64,000 nucleotides of DNA. Source: Timema cristinae. Its lineage: Eukaryota > Arthropoda > Insecta > Phasmatodea > Timematidae. Positions 55,270 through 64,000 of this stretch are shown here, in pieces. A program made the position numbers and the translations under genes. Below the pieces are notes generated by a model. It made no database searches. It was not told the origin of the DNA and saw nothing but the letters and a program-made list of their open reading frames with translations. Position 1 is the stretch's first letter; each line of letters starts with the position of its first letter. The DNA lies in NCBI GenBank assembly GCA_039000515.1, contig JBCFYV010009882.1:63034817-63098816 (forward strand), given 5' to 3'.

Positions 55270-56660
55270 CAGTTTGTTCTAGCTGTTGTCTGTATTCACA
55301 TGGAATACAGTTTTCCTAGCTTGTGTTTGCTGTTTTCAAATGAAATGCAGTTTGTCATAGCTTGTGCCTGTATTAACGTAGGCGACAGTTTGTTCAAGCT
55401 TGTGTCTATAATCACATGAAAGACAGTTTTTCCTAGATTGTGTCTGTGTTTAAAGGAAAGACAGTTTGTCCTAGCTTGTGTTTGTGTTCACATGAAAAGC
55501 AGTTTTTCCTAGATTGTGTCTGTATTAACATAGGCGACAGTTTGTTCAAGCTTGTGTCTATAATCACATGAAAGACAGTTTTTCCTAGATTGTGGCGGTT
55601 TAAAGGAAAGACAGTTTGTCCTAGCTTGGGTTTGTGTTCACATGAAAAGCAGTTTTTCCTAGATTGTGTCTATTAACGTAGGCAACAGTTTGTTCAAGCT
55701 TGTGTCTATACTCACATGAAAGACAGTTTTTCCTAGATTGTGTCTGTTTAAAGGAAAGACAGTTTGTCCTAGCTTGGGTTTGTGTTCACATGAAAAGCAG
55801 TTTTTCCTAGATTGTGTCTGTATTCACATAGAATACAGTTGGTCCTTGCTTGTGTCTGTATTCACATAGAATACAGTTAGTCCTAGTTTGAGTCTGTATT
55901 CACATGGAAGACAGGTTTTCGCTGCTTGTGTTTGTATATTAATAAAAAAGAGAGTTTGTCGTTGCTTATGTTTGTTTTTACAAGTAATACAGTTTGTCTT
56001 TTCTTGTGTGTGTATTCACATTTAAATCAGTTTCTCATTGATTGTGTCTGTATTCACATGAAAGCCAGTTTTTCCTGTGTGTATTCTCATGTATGACTGT
56101 TTGTCATTGCTTGTTGTATCTTTATTCACATGGACTTGTGAATCTGGGGAATGCCAGGTCTCCACCGTGGTTCGGAGTCCACGTTAAACTGTAGGTCCTC
56201 CATTTCATCTCACAATCACCCTACCATTACACATTAGCGTAAGTGCGTATAACCCGAATGGGTAGTAAGACGCGGTGCTAATAATAATAATTTTTATTCA
56301 CAGGAAAGACAATTTGTTCTATCTTGTGTCTGTGTTCACAGGAAAGACATTTTGTCCTAGGTTGTGTCTGTGTTTACAGGAAATACAGTTTTTCATAGCT
56401 TGTGCCTGTGTTAGCATGGAAGACAGTTTTTCCGAGCTTGTGTATGTGTTCGCATGGATGACAATTTTTCCTCGATTGTGTTTGTGTTTACAGAAAAGAC
56501 AGTTTTTCCTACATTGTGTTTGTGTTTACAGGAAACACAGTTTTTCCTAGATTGTGTTTGTGTTTACAGGAAATACAGTTTGTCTTTGCTTATGTCTGTG
56601 TTTGCATGGAAGACTGTTTGTCCTAGTTGTGTCCGTACTCGCAGAGAAGACAGTTTTTAA
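55270..56660. repeat. ~39-bp tandem array, about 31 units, split by a SINE
   Basis: Unit ATTCACATGAAAGACAGTTT plus TTCCTAGATTGTGTCTGT, 38-40 bp. A four-unit higher-order block (~150 bp), marked by TTAACGTAGGCGACAGTTTG, starts at 55373, 55525 and 55673. Because 39 is divisible by 3, parts read open as VFTGKT..SLCLCL repeats, an artefact. A truncated SINE-B (56131-56292) interrupts it. Confidence 0.93.
56131..56292 (+). mobile_element. SINE-B, 5'-truncated, inside tandem array
   Basis: Begins in the body at ACTTGTGAATCTGGGGAATG and runs to the tail and (AAT)n. TSD TTTATTCACA at 56121-56130 and 56293-56302 is itself part of the array unit. Confidence 0.9.
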
Positions 56661-56927
56661 CAGGGTCGTATGGCTACTGTGAGTTTCATAAAAGGAGTTT
56701 TACTAACAAAAACCGCAATGTGTTTACCTTGCGTTAAATTATCTAAAAATTTGAGTATGGTAATATTGGTCTCATCCAACTATTTGTTTTAATTTAATAA
56801 ATGGCTCATTTTATACATTATTTTATCAACACAAAAAAGATTATTTTTTATTTCAAAATATAATTTTATTCTGAAAATTGAAAAATGACACCTGGACACG
56901 GGAATCGAATATGCAATCCTATACAAT

Positions 56928-57136
<209 letters not shown>

Positions 57137-57300
57137 GTCCAATGGCTGCAAAATTGCCAACTACCGAGTCGATAATGGCTGCGTGGTCTGATGGCTGTGA
57201 TCTTGTGTATCACGTGTTTATAAAGCTGACGACCTCCGCACGTCCATCTTAGATTCTGCCTTAAACTATGAGTGAAGAATGACCATGGGCACGGGACGAA

Positions 57301-57373
57301 TCCTGGATAGCTCAGTGGTAAGAGCAGTGGCGTATTAAGCCGAAGGTCCCGGGTTCGATTCCCGTGTCCAGGT
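57301..57373 (+). tRNA. tRNA-like sequence (possible pseudo-tRNA)
   Basis: A-box TAGCTCAGTGGTAAGAGC with a GCTC/GAGC D-stem, B-box GGTTCGATTCC, and an acceptor pairing CCTGGA (57302-57307) with TCCAGG (57367-57372). The anticodon loop would be GTATTAA, reading ATT at the anticodon, but the anticodon stem and T-stem each carry a mismatch. It may be a decayed tRNA captured by the transposon. Confidence 0.5.
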
Positions 57374-57506
57374 GTCATTTTTCAATTTTCAGAATATGAT
57401 ATCGGAGAGGTGTTATCCTCACTAAAATGCATTAACAATAGTTCCGGCTATTGTTTCACTATAATTTTATTAATAAGTGAAATATTTTTTCCCCCTATTT
57501 GCTTTT

Positions 57507-57748
57507 GTTAGCACTGAGTCCTACTAACCATTCAGGCTATACGCAACCCTACTTATTAAGCTAATGTGCTGAGAATGAGAATGAATGAATAGGTTGTGTA
57601 ACTGCATTTTCGTGAAGTAGAGTGAAAAAACAATTGAATAAAAACCACCTTTTGTACACCTGACCTGGATTTGAACTGTCCCCCGTCATCAGCAGTCCAG
57701 ACTATCGCAAAGTGACTACTTAGATCATTTGACTACCAAAGCGGGTCT
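57507..57748 (-). mobile_element. SINE-A, older diverged copy
   Basis: Minus strand: AGCACTGAGTCCTACTAACC, TTAAGCTAATGTG, AAAAACCACCTTTTGTACACC, GGATTTGAACTGTCCCCC, CTACCAAAGCGGG. Confidence 0.78.
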
Positions 57749-57892
57749 TTATGTTACTCACTAGAAACATCCCAAATCTCCTGCCTTGTCTCTATTTTAA
57801 TCAGCTCACTTATTGGCAACTAGGCGATTTTCAGTCGATAGTTAAAGAAAACTTCCTCGTCTTTAAAAGTTTCAAATGAACACGGAACTTTT

Positions 57893-58133
57893 TTTTTGCA
57901 TCGCGTCTTATTACCCGTTCAGTTTATACACTTTTGTACTAATTACGCTAATGGTCTTATGAAGGTTATATTTATAGGAAGTGTACCATCATTTTCGTGG
58001 AGGGAAAGTGAAAAACCATTTTAGAAAAACCACTCTCAGTACACCCGACTAAGATTCAAACCTCGATCTCCCCGTCATCGCCAGTCTAGTCTACTGCTAG
58101 AGTAGTGCGTTAGACCACGTTGCCATCGGAGCT
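57893..58133 (-). mobile_element. SINE-A, older diverged copy
   Basis: Minus strand: GCATCGCGTCTTATTACCC, AATTACGCTAATG, GGAGGGAAAGTGAAAAACC, AGATTCAAACCTCGATCTCC, head GTTGCCATCGGAGC. Confidence 0.82.
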
Positions 58134-58645
58134 TGTACTTTCAAATAATATTTGAGTGTGACCAGAATTACATTGATTGGTCATTACCGGTAACTTTCTA
58201 TGACATTTAAATAGTTTGATGTGAAAATGTACACTCCGTTTACCGTAAAATACAGAAAACTTGCCTAGCTTTGTTCCATTATGGTGAAGGATATAAGGTA
58301 GGATGATAGTGTGGTAATTCAAGGTAATATTAAACGGAGCTAATAGTTGCGTATGAATTCGGCACCATTAAGAGTGGTTGGTAAAACAGGTGATCGTAAC
58401 GTGGACCCATGTCGGTGTACTAACCTAGCCCGGCCGATTTCTCGGGCCGAGATATTACTACTAGGGGTTTGGGGAAGGAGAATTCCCTTTTCTCCGGAGG
58501 GAACCTTTTATTTATTATACATTTCATTCCTCTACACCTCGGAGAGAAAGTATTGTGATCGCCAAAATCAATTAGTGAATTAGTGCACCTAAAGTGCGGC
58601 TCGAAACCATACATAAGACGACACCTACCTAAACTCCAATGGAAT

Positions 58646-58757
58646 GGGCCAGTTTCCTATGCGCAAAACGCCCATTCCGTTCTGGCCTAGGTAGATGTCT
58701 TGTATTTAGTATAGCATCGTACTTGAGGCGTACTAAGCCTGACTATGAAACTGGCCC
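58646..58757. mobile_element. Short inverted-repeat element (possible MITE)
   Basis: Starts GGGCCAGTTTCCTATG and ends with TATGAAACTGGCCC, a 112-bp segment with matching ends (GGGCCAGTTTC). No TSD is evident. Confidence 0.4.
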
Positions 58758-58759
58758 GT

Positions 58760-59385
58760 TGTATCAATTAAGGTGGTATGCACATGCTACGTGTAACGTC
58801 CGAACTTTAAAAAAGTCAATACTATCCAGTTAATATTGACATCCAAAATACGTGGATAATGTTAAGTGAGAGGTGATTGAATAATGTGTTTCTAAGTTTA
58901 TCTAGATACTAATGACATCCACCCTCATCTGGATAATAAAAAATTTAGGGTTGAGGTTAGTTTAGTTATCTTAAGTTACGGTAGGTTAGGTGATTAGGCA
59001 AAGTTTGGTTGGTTTAAGTTAGGTTAGTTTAAGTTATTGGAAAAGAAAGCAAAATGAATAATTTCGAATTTTGGTGTATTGTAACGATCCAATTTTAGGT
59101 CCCAGATCGAACTAACGTTTCAAAATACTATCCTTATTGTAACGTGCTTAGTTTTACAAGTAGTATCCAACATCTTCCAAGATTTGCTGGCCAATATGAC
59201 TATCCGGATGAGGTCAAAAAATGAGATCACTAACTTTCCATTTCTGACTTTATCCACGTCACTTGGATAATGTTGACATATCCAGGCTAATCTCAGCATT
59301 ATACAGATTTAGGAAATTACCCATACAACCTATATTAATTAGGGTAGAGTGCCTGTTTCTATGGTCGAATGGTCTAAATCACTCT
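58760..59385. other. No recognised feature
   Basis: Intergenic. A GGTTAG/GGTTTAAG-like degenerate repeat at 58945-59040 is the only pattern seen. Confidence 0.35.
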
Positions 59386-59387
59386 AT

Positions 59388-59460
59388 CCCAAACTTTTTT
59401 GATCGCGACACTAAATATATTTTCTCGGCCTAGCGACCCAATGGGTCATTTATATTTTTT
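59388..59460. mobile_element. hAT-type terminal fragment
   Basis: TCCCAAACTTTTTTGATCGC followed by GCGACCCAATGGGTCA, the terminal phrase of ZBED-type hAT elements. The partner end was not found. Confidence 0.45.
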
Positions 59461-59814
59461 TATTATTTTCATATGATTAGTGTTTATTAAATTAATTTAA
59501 TTAAATTAATTGAAATAACAAAAACAATATTATTTCAATAAATTTATAATCAATTAAAATGTAAAGCACAATTTTAATGAAACTGTGACTTTGTTACAAT
59601 GTTCAGTAATGGACCAAAAATACTATTTCATTGGCTACTGTAGTGCTGTTTTATTTTTGGGGAGAGTTATTTTGAGTTTTTATTTTGTATCGATAAATGT
59701 TATCAACAAAATTTGAATCAATTCCAGTAATTTTTTTATCCTACTAATATAAAATTATACAATATGTTTCTGTGAAAAGATTAGTGACAAAACTAGAGTT
59801 TTTCAGTGGAAACC

Positions 59815-59960
59815 ATTATGCTGCTTCATTTTATAGCTGAGCTCTTCGAGTTTGAGTCCTTTGTTGATAGGAAGAGTACAGCACAAATTATTCTGAACAT
59901 CCTTAAGACTTGAAAGTCCTTGTTCACGGAGGTATGCTATGTTAGAAAAATTAAAATAAC
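59815..59960 (-). pseudogene. Unassigned protein fragment, probably transposon
   Basis: Minus-strand open frame: FSNIAYLREQGLSSLKDVQN, NLCCTLPINKGLKLEELSYK, MKQHNGFH, stop. Its position after the 59388 hAT-type end suggests it belongs to that element, but I cannot place the sequence in the hAT transposase. Confidence 0.3.
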
Positions 59961-60204
59961 CTTTTAAGTTTCCAAGTCGGAATGGGGTTGTCCTTGAGCT
60001 TGTTCAAAAATTCCTAGTATAATGGTTTGCAAAACTTTGTTCAAACACTGTTGCTATTGTCACTATTACAGTAAATCTTCATAATGTCCCAATTTTTATG
60101 AAGTTTTTGTAAATGTAATATTTAATAAGTTTTGAAAATTATTCAAGATTATCCCGTGACCTTCTGGAACATCCTTGTGACCCTCATTGGGGTCGTTACC
60201 CAGG

Positions 60205-60505
60205 ATTTTGGAATCACTAGTATAAGTCTTCGTTCTCGTTATAGACCAGACTGCCAATGACTCGAAGATCGGGGCTCGATTTTTTTTTAGCACCACATCT
60301 AACTACCCACTTGTGTTATACACAGGGTTCGAATTCCAATCGTGTGTGTACCAAAGGTGTTTTTTTCCCTATAAAATGTTCCCTCCTCTCTCTCCATGAG
60401 AATATGGGAGACACCTTCCCAAATTCAACCTTCCCCATGCTTGACATACTAGCGTAATTATTATATAAGCGTATAAGACAAACCGGTACCGTGACGGTGC
60501 TAAGT
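60205..60505 (+). mobile_element. SINE-A older copy, interrupted by a tail-only insertion
   Basis: Plus-strand remnant: GACTGCCAATGACTCG, B-box GGGTTCGAATTCC, body to TAGCGTAATTATTATATAAG and GACGGTGCTAAG. Between a first GGGGCTCGAT and the repeated GGGTTCGAAT lies 60285-60322, the reversed tail (TTAGCACCACATCTAACTAC). Confidence 0.65.
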
Positions 60506-60734
60506 TTATGTATAAAAACGTTAGTGTAAAAGGGTGAAGGAAGAAGTCAAACTCCAGACATGGAGAAGTCATAGTTCTTTCCCCAATTTTCAAGGGCTCA
60601 GAGCAGGTGTGAAATATTCCTTACAATAGGATATAACATCTAGAGAAAGGGTAATTCTTCTCTCTCAAGACATTCTAGAAATGTTTCTGTTAATAGTATA
60701 AGAGTTTTTTTAGAAGCTTCTTCCTACCCAGTCG

Positions 60735-61740
60735 TTGCTAGTGGTTGAGTGGTAAGAGTTCTCATATTAATACAAGATACCTTGGTTCTATTGTGGCATG
60801 CCTTAGTGGCTGAGTTGTTAGAGACCTGTTATTAGTCTAGGGCAATGGTTCCCAATTACCTACCATTCAAGGACCCCCACCCCTAAAAGGCTCTTTGATA
60901 TCAGCGGACACCCTGTTTTTTTCTAATCATTAGAATCTAATATATTATATGTATAGAAAATAGCAACCCACCCCCTCCCCCCGATATTAATAAGTCATGT
61001 TATATATAAAACCTACAAAATTGAAAATTTGACACATTAAATCCGAGTCAAATGTGCTTTTACATACTTTTATTTATACATGAACTCTAGTTGCAGTAAT
61101 AATGAATATAATAATAATAATAAACACATAAAAGGTTAGTTAGGCCTACTTGAAAATGTATTAATTATAAAAAGTTAAAATTTATTCATTTGGGTCTAGT
61201 ATTAGTGATAAAAGTGAAACCTCTTCTTTTTTCCCCATAACTTCTTGAAGATCAGTTTGAAGGCTTAACACTTTGACTCGAAAATCCGAATGCATGTTAA
61301 ATTATATTTCTCTACGCGTTTTTCATGTAGCAAAGTGTTGAAAAAGCTTGTTCACACCGTTAAGTTGTACGAAAATGTTTCAATGCTTTTTCAGCTGGTT
61401 GATTTTTATCCTCTGGATAAACTGATGATTGGGATGCGCAGTAAGCACTTCGCAAGTGAGTGAGGAGGAGGGAAAGCTCATTGTTGATTAAGATTAGGCC
61501 TACTACTTTTTAATTATTATTTTAACTTTATATTTTGTTAAATTTTGGTGGTTGTCGTGGACCCCTAGGAACAGCTCATGGATTCCTGGGGGTCCACGGA
61601 CCACTGGTTCAGGGGACCCTTTTTTCATTAGGCCAGTTTTAGTGGCTGAGATTTCAGAATCCTGCTATTAGTACAAGAGACCTTGGTTTCTTTATGGACT
61701 GACCTTGTTGCTGAGTTGTCAAGATGGACCTGCTATTATA
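60735..61740 (+). repeat. Tandem ~64-bp tRNA-like units split by a hAT MITE
   Basis: Units of the type TTAGTGGCTGAGTTGTTAGA ... CCTGCTATTAGTACAAGAGA CCTTGGTTCTAT occur at about 60735-60840 (two) and 61630-61740 (two). The A-box-like TAGTGGCTGAG.TGTTAGAG and CCTTGGTTC suggest tRNA ancestry. The intervening 60843-61619 is a separate element. Confidence 0.5.
60843..61619. mobile_element. hAT-like element, non-autonomous
   Basis: Starts GCAATGGTTCCCAATTACCT with AAGGACCCCC; ends GGGGGTCCACGGACCACTGG then a decayed terminal repeat. This is the TIR style of Charlie-like hATs. The interior is AT-rich with a possible decayed coding part on the minus strand near 61240-61420. TSD not clear. Confidence 0.6.
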
Positions 61741-61744
61741 CTTT

Positions 61745-62190
61745 GGAACCACATAACTTTGAAATGCCCGATTTCCAAGTTAGGAGATCGTTGACAGCCG
61801 AAATAGATTTCCTCGTATCTGTGATTGAAGAATGCTGATAAATTTTCAAGTGTTCCACACTCTAAAGAGAAAGCATCATCATACCCACGTTTGTTCATAA
61901 GGGAAGTGTGGAAATTTATCTGCTTGAATTTGTAATATTAAAGTTTAGTGAAATCATTGAAATCAGAAGAAGGCGATTAAGATTTCTGGGATAAGTTTTT
62001 TGCTGTCCAGTTTTCATAGAACTCTGGTTTCATATCGAGCAGACCATAAACCTCATTTCTTTCTAGAAATCTAGCCAGATTTTACTGTGAGAATTCAAAC
62101 TCAAATTCGCCACACTTTAATGACCAATTCGCCAGTTGTGGCAAGTGGCAACAGGGTTGCCCATCCCGGGTGTAATGTGTCACACTCGTG
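61745..62190. other. No recognised feature
   Basis: Intergenic sequence without recognisable repeat or coding signature. Confidence 0.35.
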
Positions 62191-62247
62191 TTAGGCTGAT
62201 TCTACACTAGCGGTTAAAACGCGGCAGTTTTGCTGCTTGCTTACGCC

Positions 62248-63004
62248 GGGGGTCACGGTGTTCAGTCGTAAGTACCCGGCCCAGTGTATGGAGGTCGGGA
62301 CGCGATCTGGGCCCGCACACGTTTCATATAAACGAGCACTAGGCTGTCTTTGTCACCTTCCGGTACTGACAGATCTCTAAAAATCCTGTCGGGGCGCCTC
62401 CACGGGGCAACCTCTGGGCAATGTGTGCGGATGCTGGAATCCGGAATATCTAAGACCCCGATGAGGTCATCCGTGTGTGAGGAGCGGGTCTCCTCGACAT
62501 GCACTAAGCGGTTGATAGTGAGGACCCGTGTAGTGGGGATAGTTGGTCAGGGCACCTCCCCGAGGTCCCCGCTGGGAAACTCTGGGCAGTCGGTCTCAAT
62601 GTGAGGTGCTGAAGGGGCGGCAGTCAAGTTGGCGGAGATGTAGTGAAAGTCCTTGGGCAGGAATGAAGGTTTTGAGGAGGCGACTGTTCGGAAGCGGAGC
62701 TACTGACTTCCTCGTGATTGAACGATCACCAGGAGGAGCCAACTTCTCCCTACATCCGGTCTCGATGGAGGTTTTTCTTTTCTCAAGTTACCCAAGGTAG
62801 GCTGGCATGAAAGGGCTGGTCCTGGATTTTTCTAGTGCCCGAGTACCCGGAATGGCGCTCATGGACTTCGGTCCATGTCTGGCGAAAAGGTTCGGTTACC
62901 GATGTGTATCATTGGTTGCACTATAAAGGGCCTCTGAGTCTAGGGATAGTGTAGGTAGAAAGCCTTTCGGGGGGCCATTTTGGAGGTCTAGTTCGGACTA
63001 TCCA
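62248..63004. mobile_element. GC-rich 757-bp insertion of unknown class
   Basis: Base composition changes sharply from AT-rich to well over half GC. A perfect 14-bp direct repeat TGCTTGCTTACGCC (62234-62247 and 63005-63018) flanks it as a TSD. There is no A-tail, SINE tail or TIR. The minus strand has an open frame ending at 62262 (SSIRTHCPEVAPWRRPDRIF, then a GDKDSLVLVYMKRVRAQIAS segment) that I cannot assign. A truncated retroelement or a retroposed gene piece is possible. Confidence 0.65.
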
Positions 63005-63149
63005 TGCTTGCTTACGCCCCCAAACTCTTGAATCTACACCTGGTTGTCAAAACGCAACTGTTAAACAGCTACCATAACGCTACTGATTATACACTCAAGG
63101 TTTAATGCCGTGGTTGTTACTCCACTTGTACAAAATAGTTTAAAAATGG

Positions 63150-63660
63150 ACATTGTACAGGCCGGCTACTATGCGGTACTTATTTTGTTGGAAAAAAAAC
63201 CTGTCAAAAAGAGACGTTAGTGAACTCACCCCAAATTATCGAACAGTCTCTCAACATGAATCTCAGAATGTACCTAGAGAAGTTATTTTTGTACTATAGA
63301 ATGTCTATGGTTTCATTTGATGAACTACTTGGTTTAGTGAATGAGAATATTGCAAAAATTAATACCATCTTACCCGCCTCGGTGGCGTAGTTGGCTAACG
63401 CGCTAGTAGTGTTGAGCTCGACTGCTGAGGACGGGGAGATCAAGGTTCGAATCTAGGTCGGGTGAACTAAATGGTTTTCCACTCTCACTCCACGCAAATG
63501 CGGGTTCACCTCTTCTAGTTCAACCTTCCCAATTCCTAATCCATTAGCGTAATTAGTACTTAAAGCGTATAACCTGAACGGGTAGTAAGACGTGGTGCTA
63601 AATAATAATAATAATAAAATACCATCTTGAATGCTGAAAGGCTTGTTGTGACATCGAGGC
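63150..63660 (+). pseudogene. PIF/Harbinger transposase N-terminal part, split by SINE
   Basis: Plus strand: ETLVNSPQIIEQSLNMNLRM, YLEKLFLYYRMSMVSFDELL, GLVNENIAKINTI. Then the SINE-A; removing it and one TSD copy, the frame resumes with LNAERLVVTSR. The order FRMS...FDELL...I and ERLVVTLR is that of HARBI1-like proteins. In-frame resumption shows that the ORF was open here when the SINE inserted. Confidence 0.72.
63373..63617 (+). mobile_element. SINE-A copy in a Harbinger ORF
   Basis: CCCGCCTCGGTGGCGTAGTT, B-box AAGGTTCGAATCTAGG, a ~17-bp deletion after GGTGAACT, tail AACCTGAACGGGTAGTAAG. TSD AATACCATCTT at 63361-63371 and 63619-63629. Confidence 0.92.
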
Positions 63661-63704
63661 ACAACTGTCTCTCAACGCCTGGTGTAGTTTGATTTGCGTT
63701 TCCA

Positions 63705-63925
63705 TCACTAGTGTAGAGTAGGCCTTAGACTAGATTGTCAAAGACGGGAAGTCAAGATTTAAATCCCGGTCAGATATACCGAGGGTGATGTTTCCTAAAT
63801 GGATTCCCATTCACCTTTCTAGTGATTGAAGGTACCTTCACTCTTAAATTAAACTGTCCTCATCCTTATTCCATTAGACTAATTACTCTATGAGCATATT
63901 CTAAATAGGTACTAAGACAAGGCGA
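63705..63925 (+). mobile_element. SINE-A, older diverged copy
   Basis: Plus strand: CTAGATTGTCAAAGACGGGA, AGATTTAAATCCCGG (B-box), GAGGGTGATGTTTCCTAAAT, TCCATTAGACTAATTAC, then a heavily mutated tail. Confidence 0.68.
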
Positions 63926-64000
63926 AGAAAACCTATCGTAATTAATGTTGAGTTGATCAAACTATCGGATCAAATAGGCCACCAGTACTACATTTTTTTT

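Larger units (their letters stand above)
62195..63700 (+). mobile_element. PIF/Harbinger element, broken by two insertions
   Basis: A TTA (62192-62194) precedes a Harbinger-style end GGCTGATTCTACACTAGCGG. The element is interrupted at 62248-63004 by a GC-rich insert and at 63373-63617 by a SINE-A. The transposase N-terminus is readable from about 63150. The right end was not identified; a diverged SINE follows at 63705. Confidence 0.65.

Noticed and set aside
56275..56660. Repetitive cysteine-rich open frames
   Set aside because: They come from the ~39-bp tandem unit; the frame is lost in neighbouring units of 38 or 40 bp.
62262..62504. 80-codon frame on the minus strand as a host gene
   Set aside because: It lies entirely inside the GC-rich insertion flanked by a TSD; no family recognised and no start context. 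Kept only as part of that insertion.

Overview
This is a eukaryotic, AT-rich, repeat-dense window from an arthropod, most probably an insect or a close pancrustacean relative. The best evidence is the one host gene I can support: the 5' half of a prophenoloxidase (PPO) gene on the minus strand. Six coding exons lie between 11675 and 719. Their splice sites and phases join into 327 residues with the hallmarks of arthropod PPO: no signal peptide, an NRF activation site and a complete CuA copper site. The CuB half lies beyond the left edge. A candidate non-coding first exon and promoter sit at about 19581-19734.

I see no other intact host gene. The remaining ~50 kb is intergenic or intronic DNA made of layered mobile elements. 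Two tRNA-headed SINE families dominate. SINE-A starts CCTCGGTGGCGTAGTTGGC; SINE-B starts GGTGACCTGGTGGTCTAGGG. Their heads differ but they share one 3' tail, with a conserved ACCCGAACGGGT stem-loop followed by (AAT)n. Many copies have clear 9-14 bp target-site duplications (TSDs), and some insertions consist of little more than the tail. DNA transposons include a Charlie/ZBED-like hAT (21154-22852), a second hAT remnant (46172-46324), a decayed piggyBac with an in-frame triplicated segment (35880-37800), two PIF/Harbinger remnants (39367-39790 minus, 62195-63700 plus) and several MITEs. Retroelement remains are a Ty3/gypsy-like integrase region (40020-41230) and two LINE reverse-transcriptase C-termini (18290-18535, 47815-48240). 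A broken copy of an arthropod multicopy protein lies at 14640-15110 on the minus strand.

Layout: 1-11.7 kb PPO exons and repeat-filled introns, including a heat-shock-type promoter inside intron 3; 12.1-13.0 kb a 20-bp minisatellite with higher-order structure; 13-34 kb SINEs, hAT, microsatellites; 34.7-41.9 kb dispersed repeat, piggyBac, Harbinger, gypsy; 42-55 kb foldback element, SINEs, hAT and LINE pieces; 55.3-56.7 kb a ~39-bp tandem array broken by a SINE; 56.9-57.4 kb a terminal-inverted-repeat element carrying a tRNA-like sequence; 58-64 kb nested SINEs, hAT and Harbinger pieces, with a GC-rich 757-bp insertion at 62248-63004.

All assignments come from reading the sequence and from remembered family features; no database search was run.
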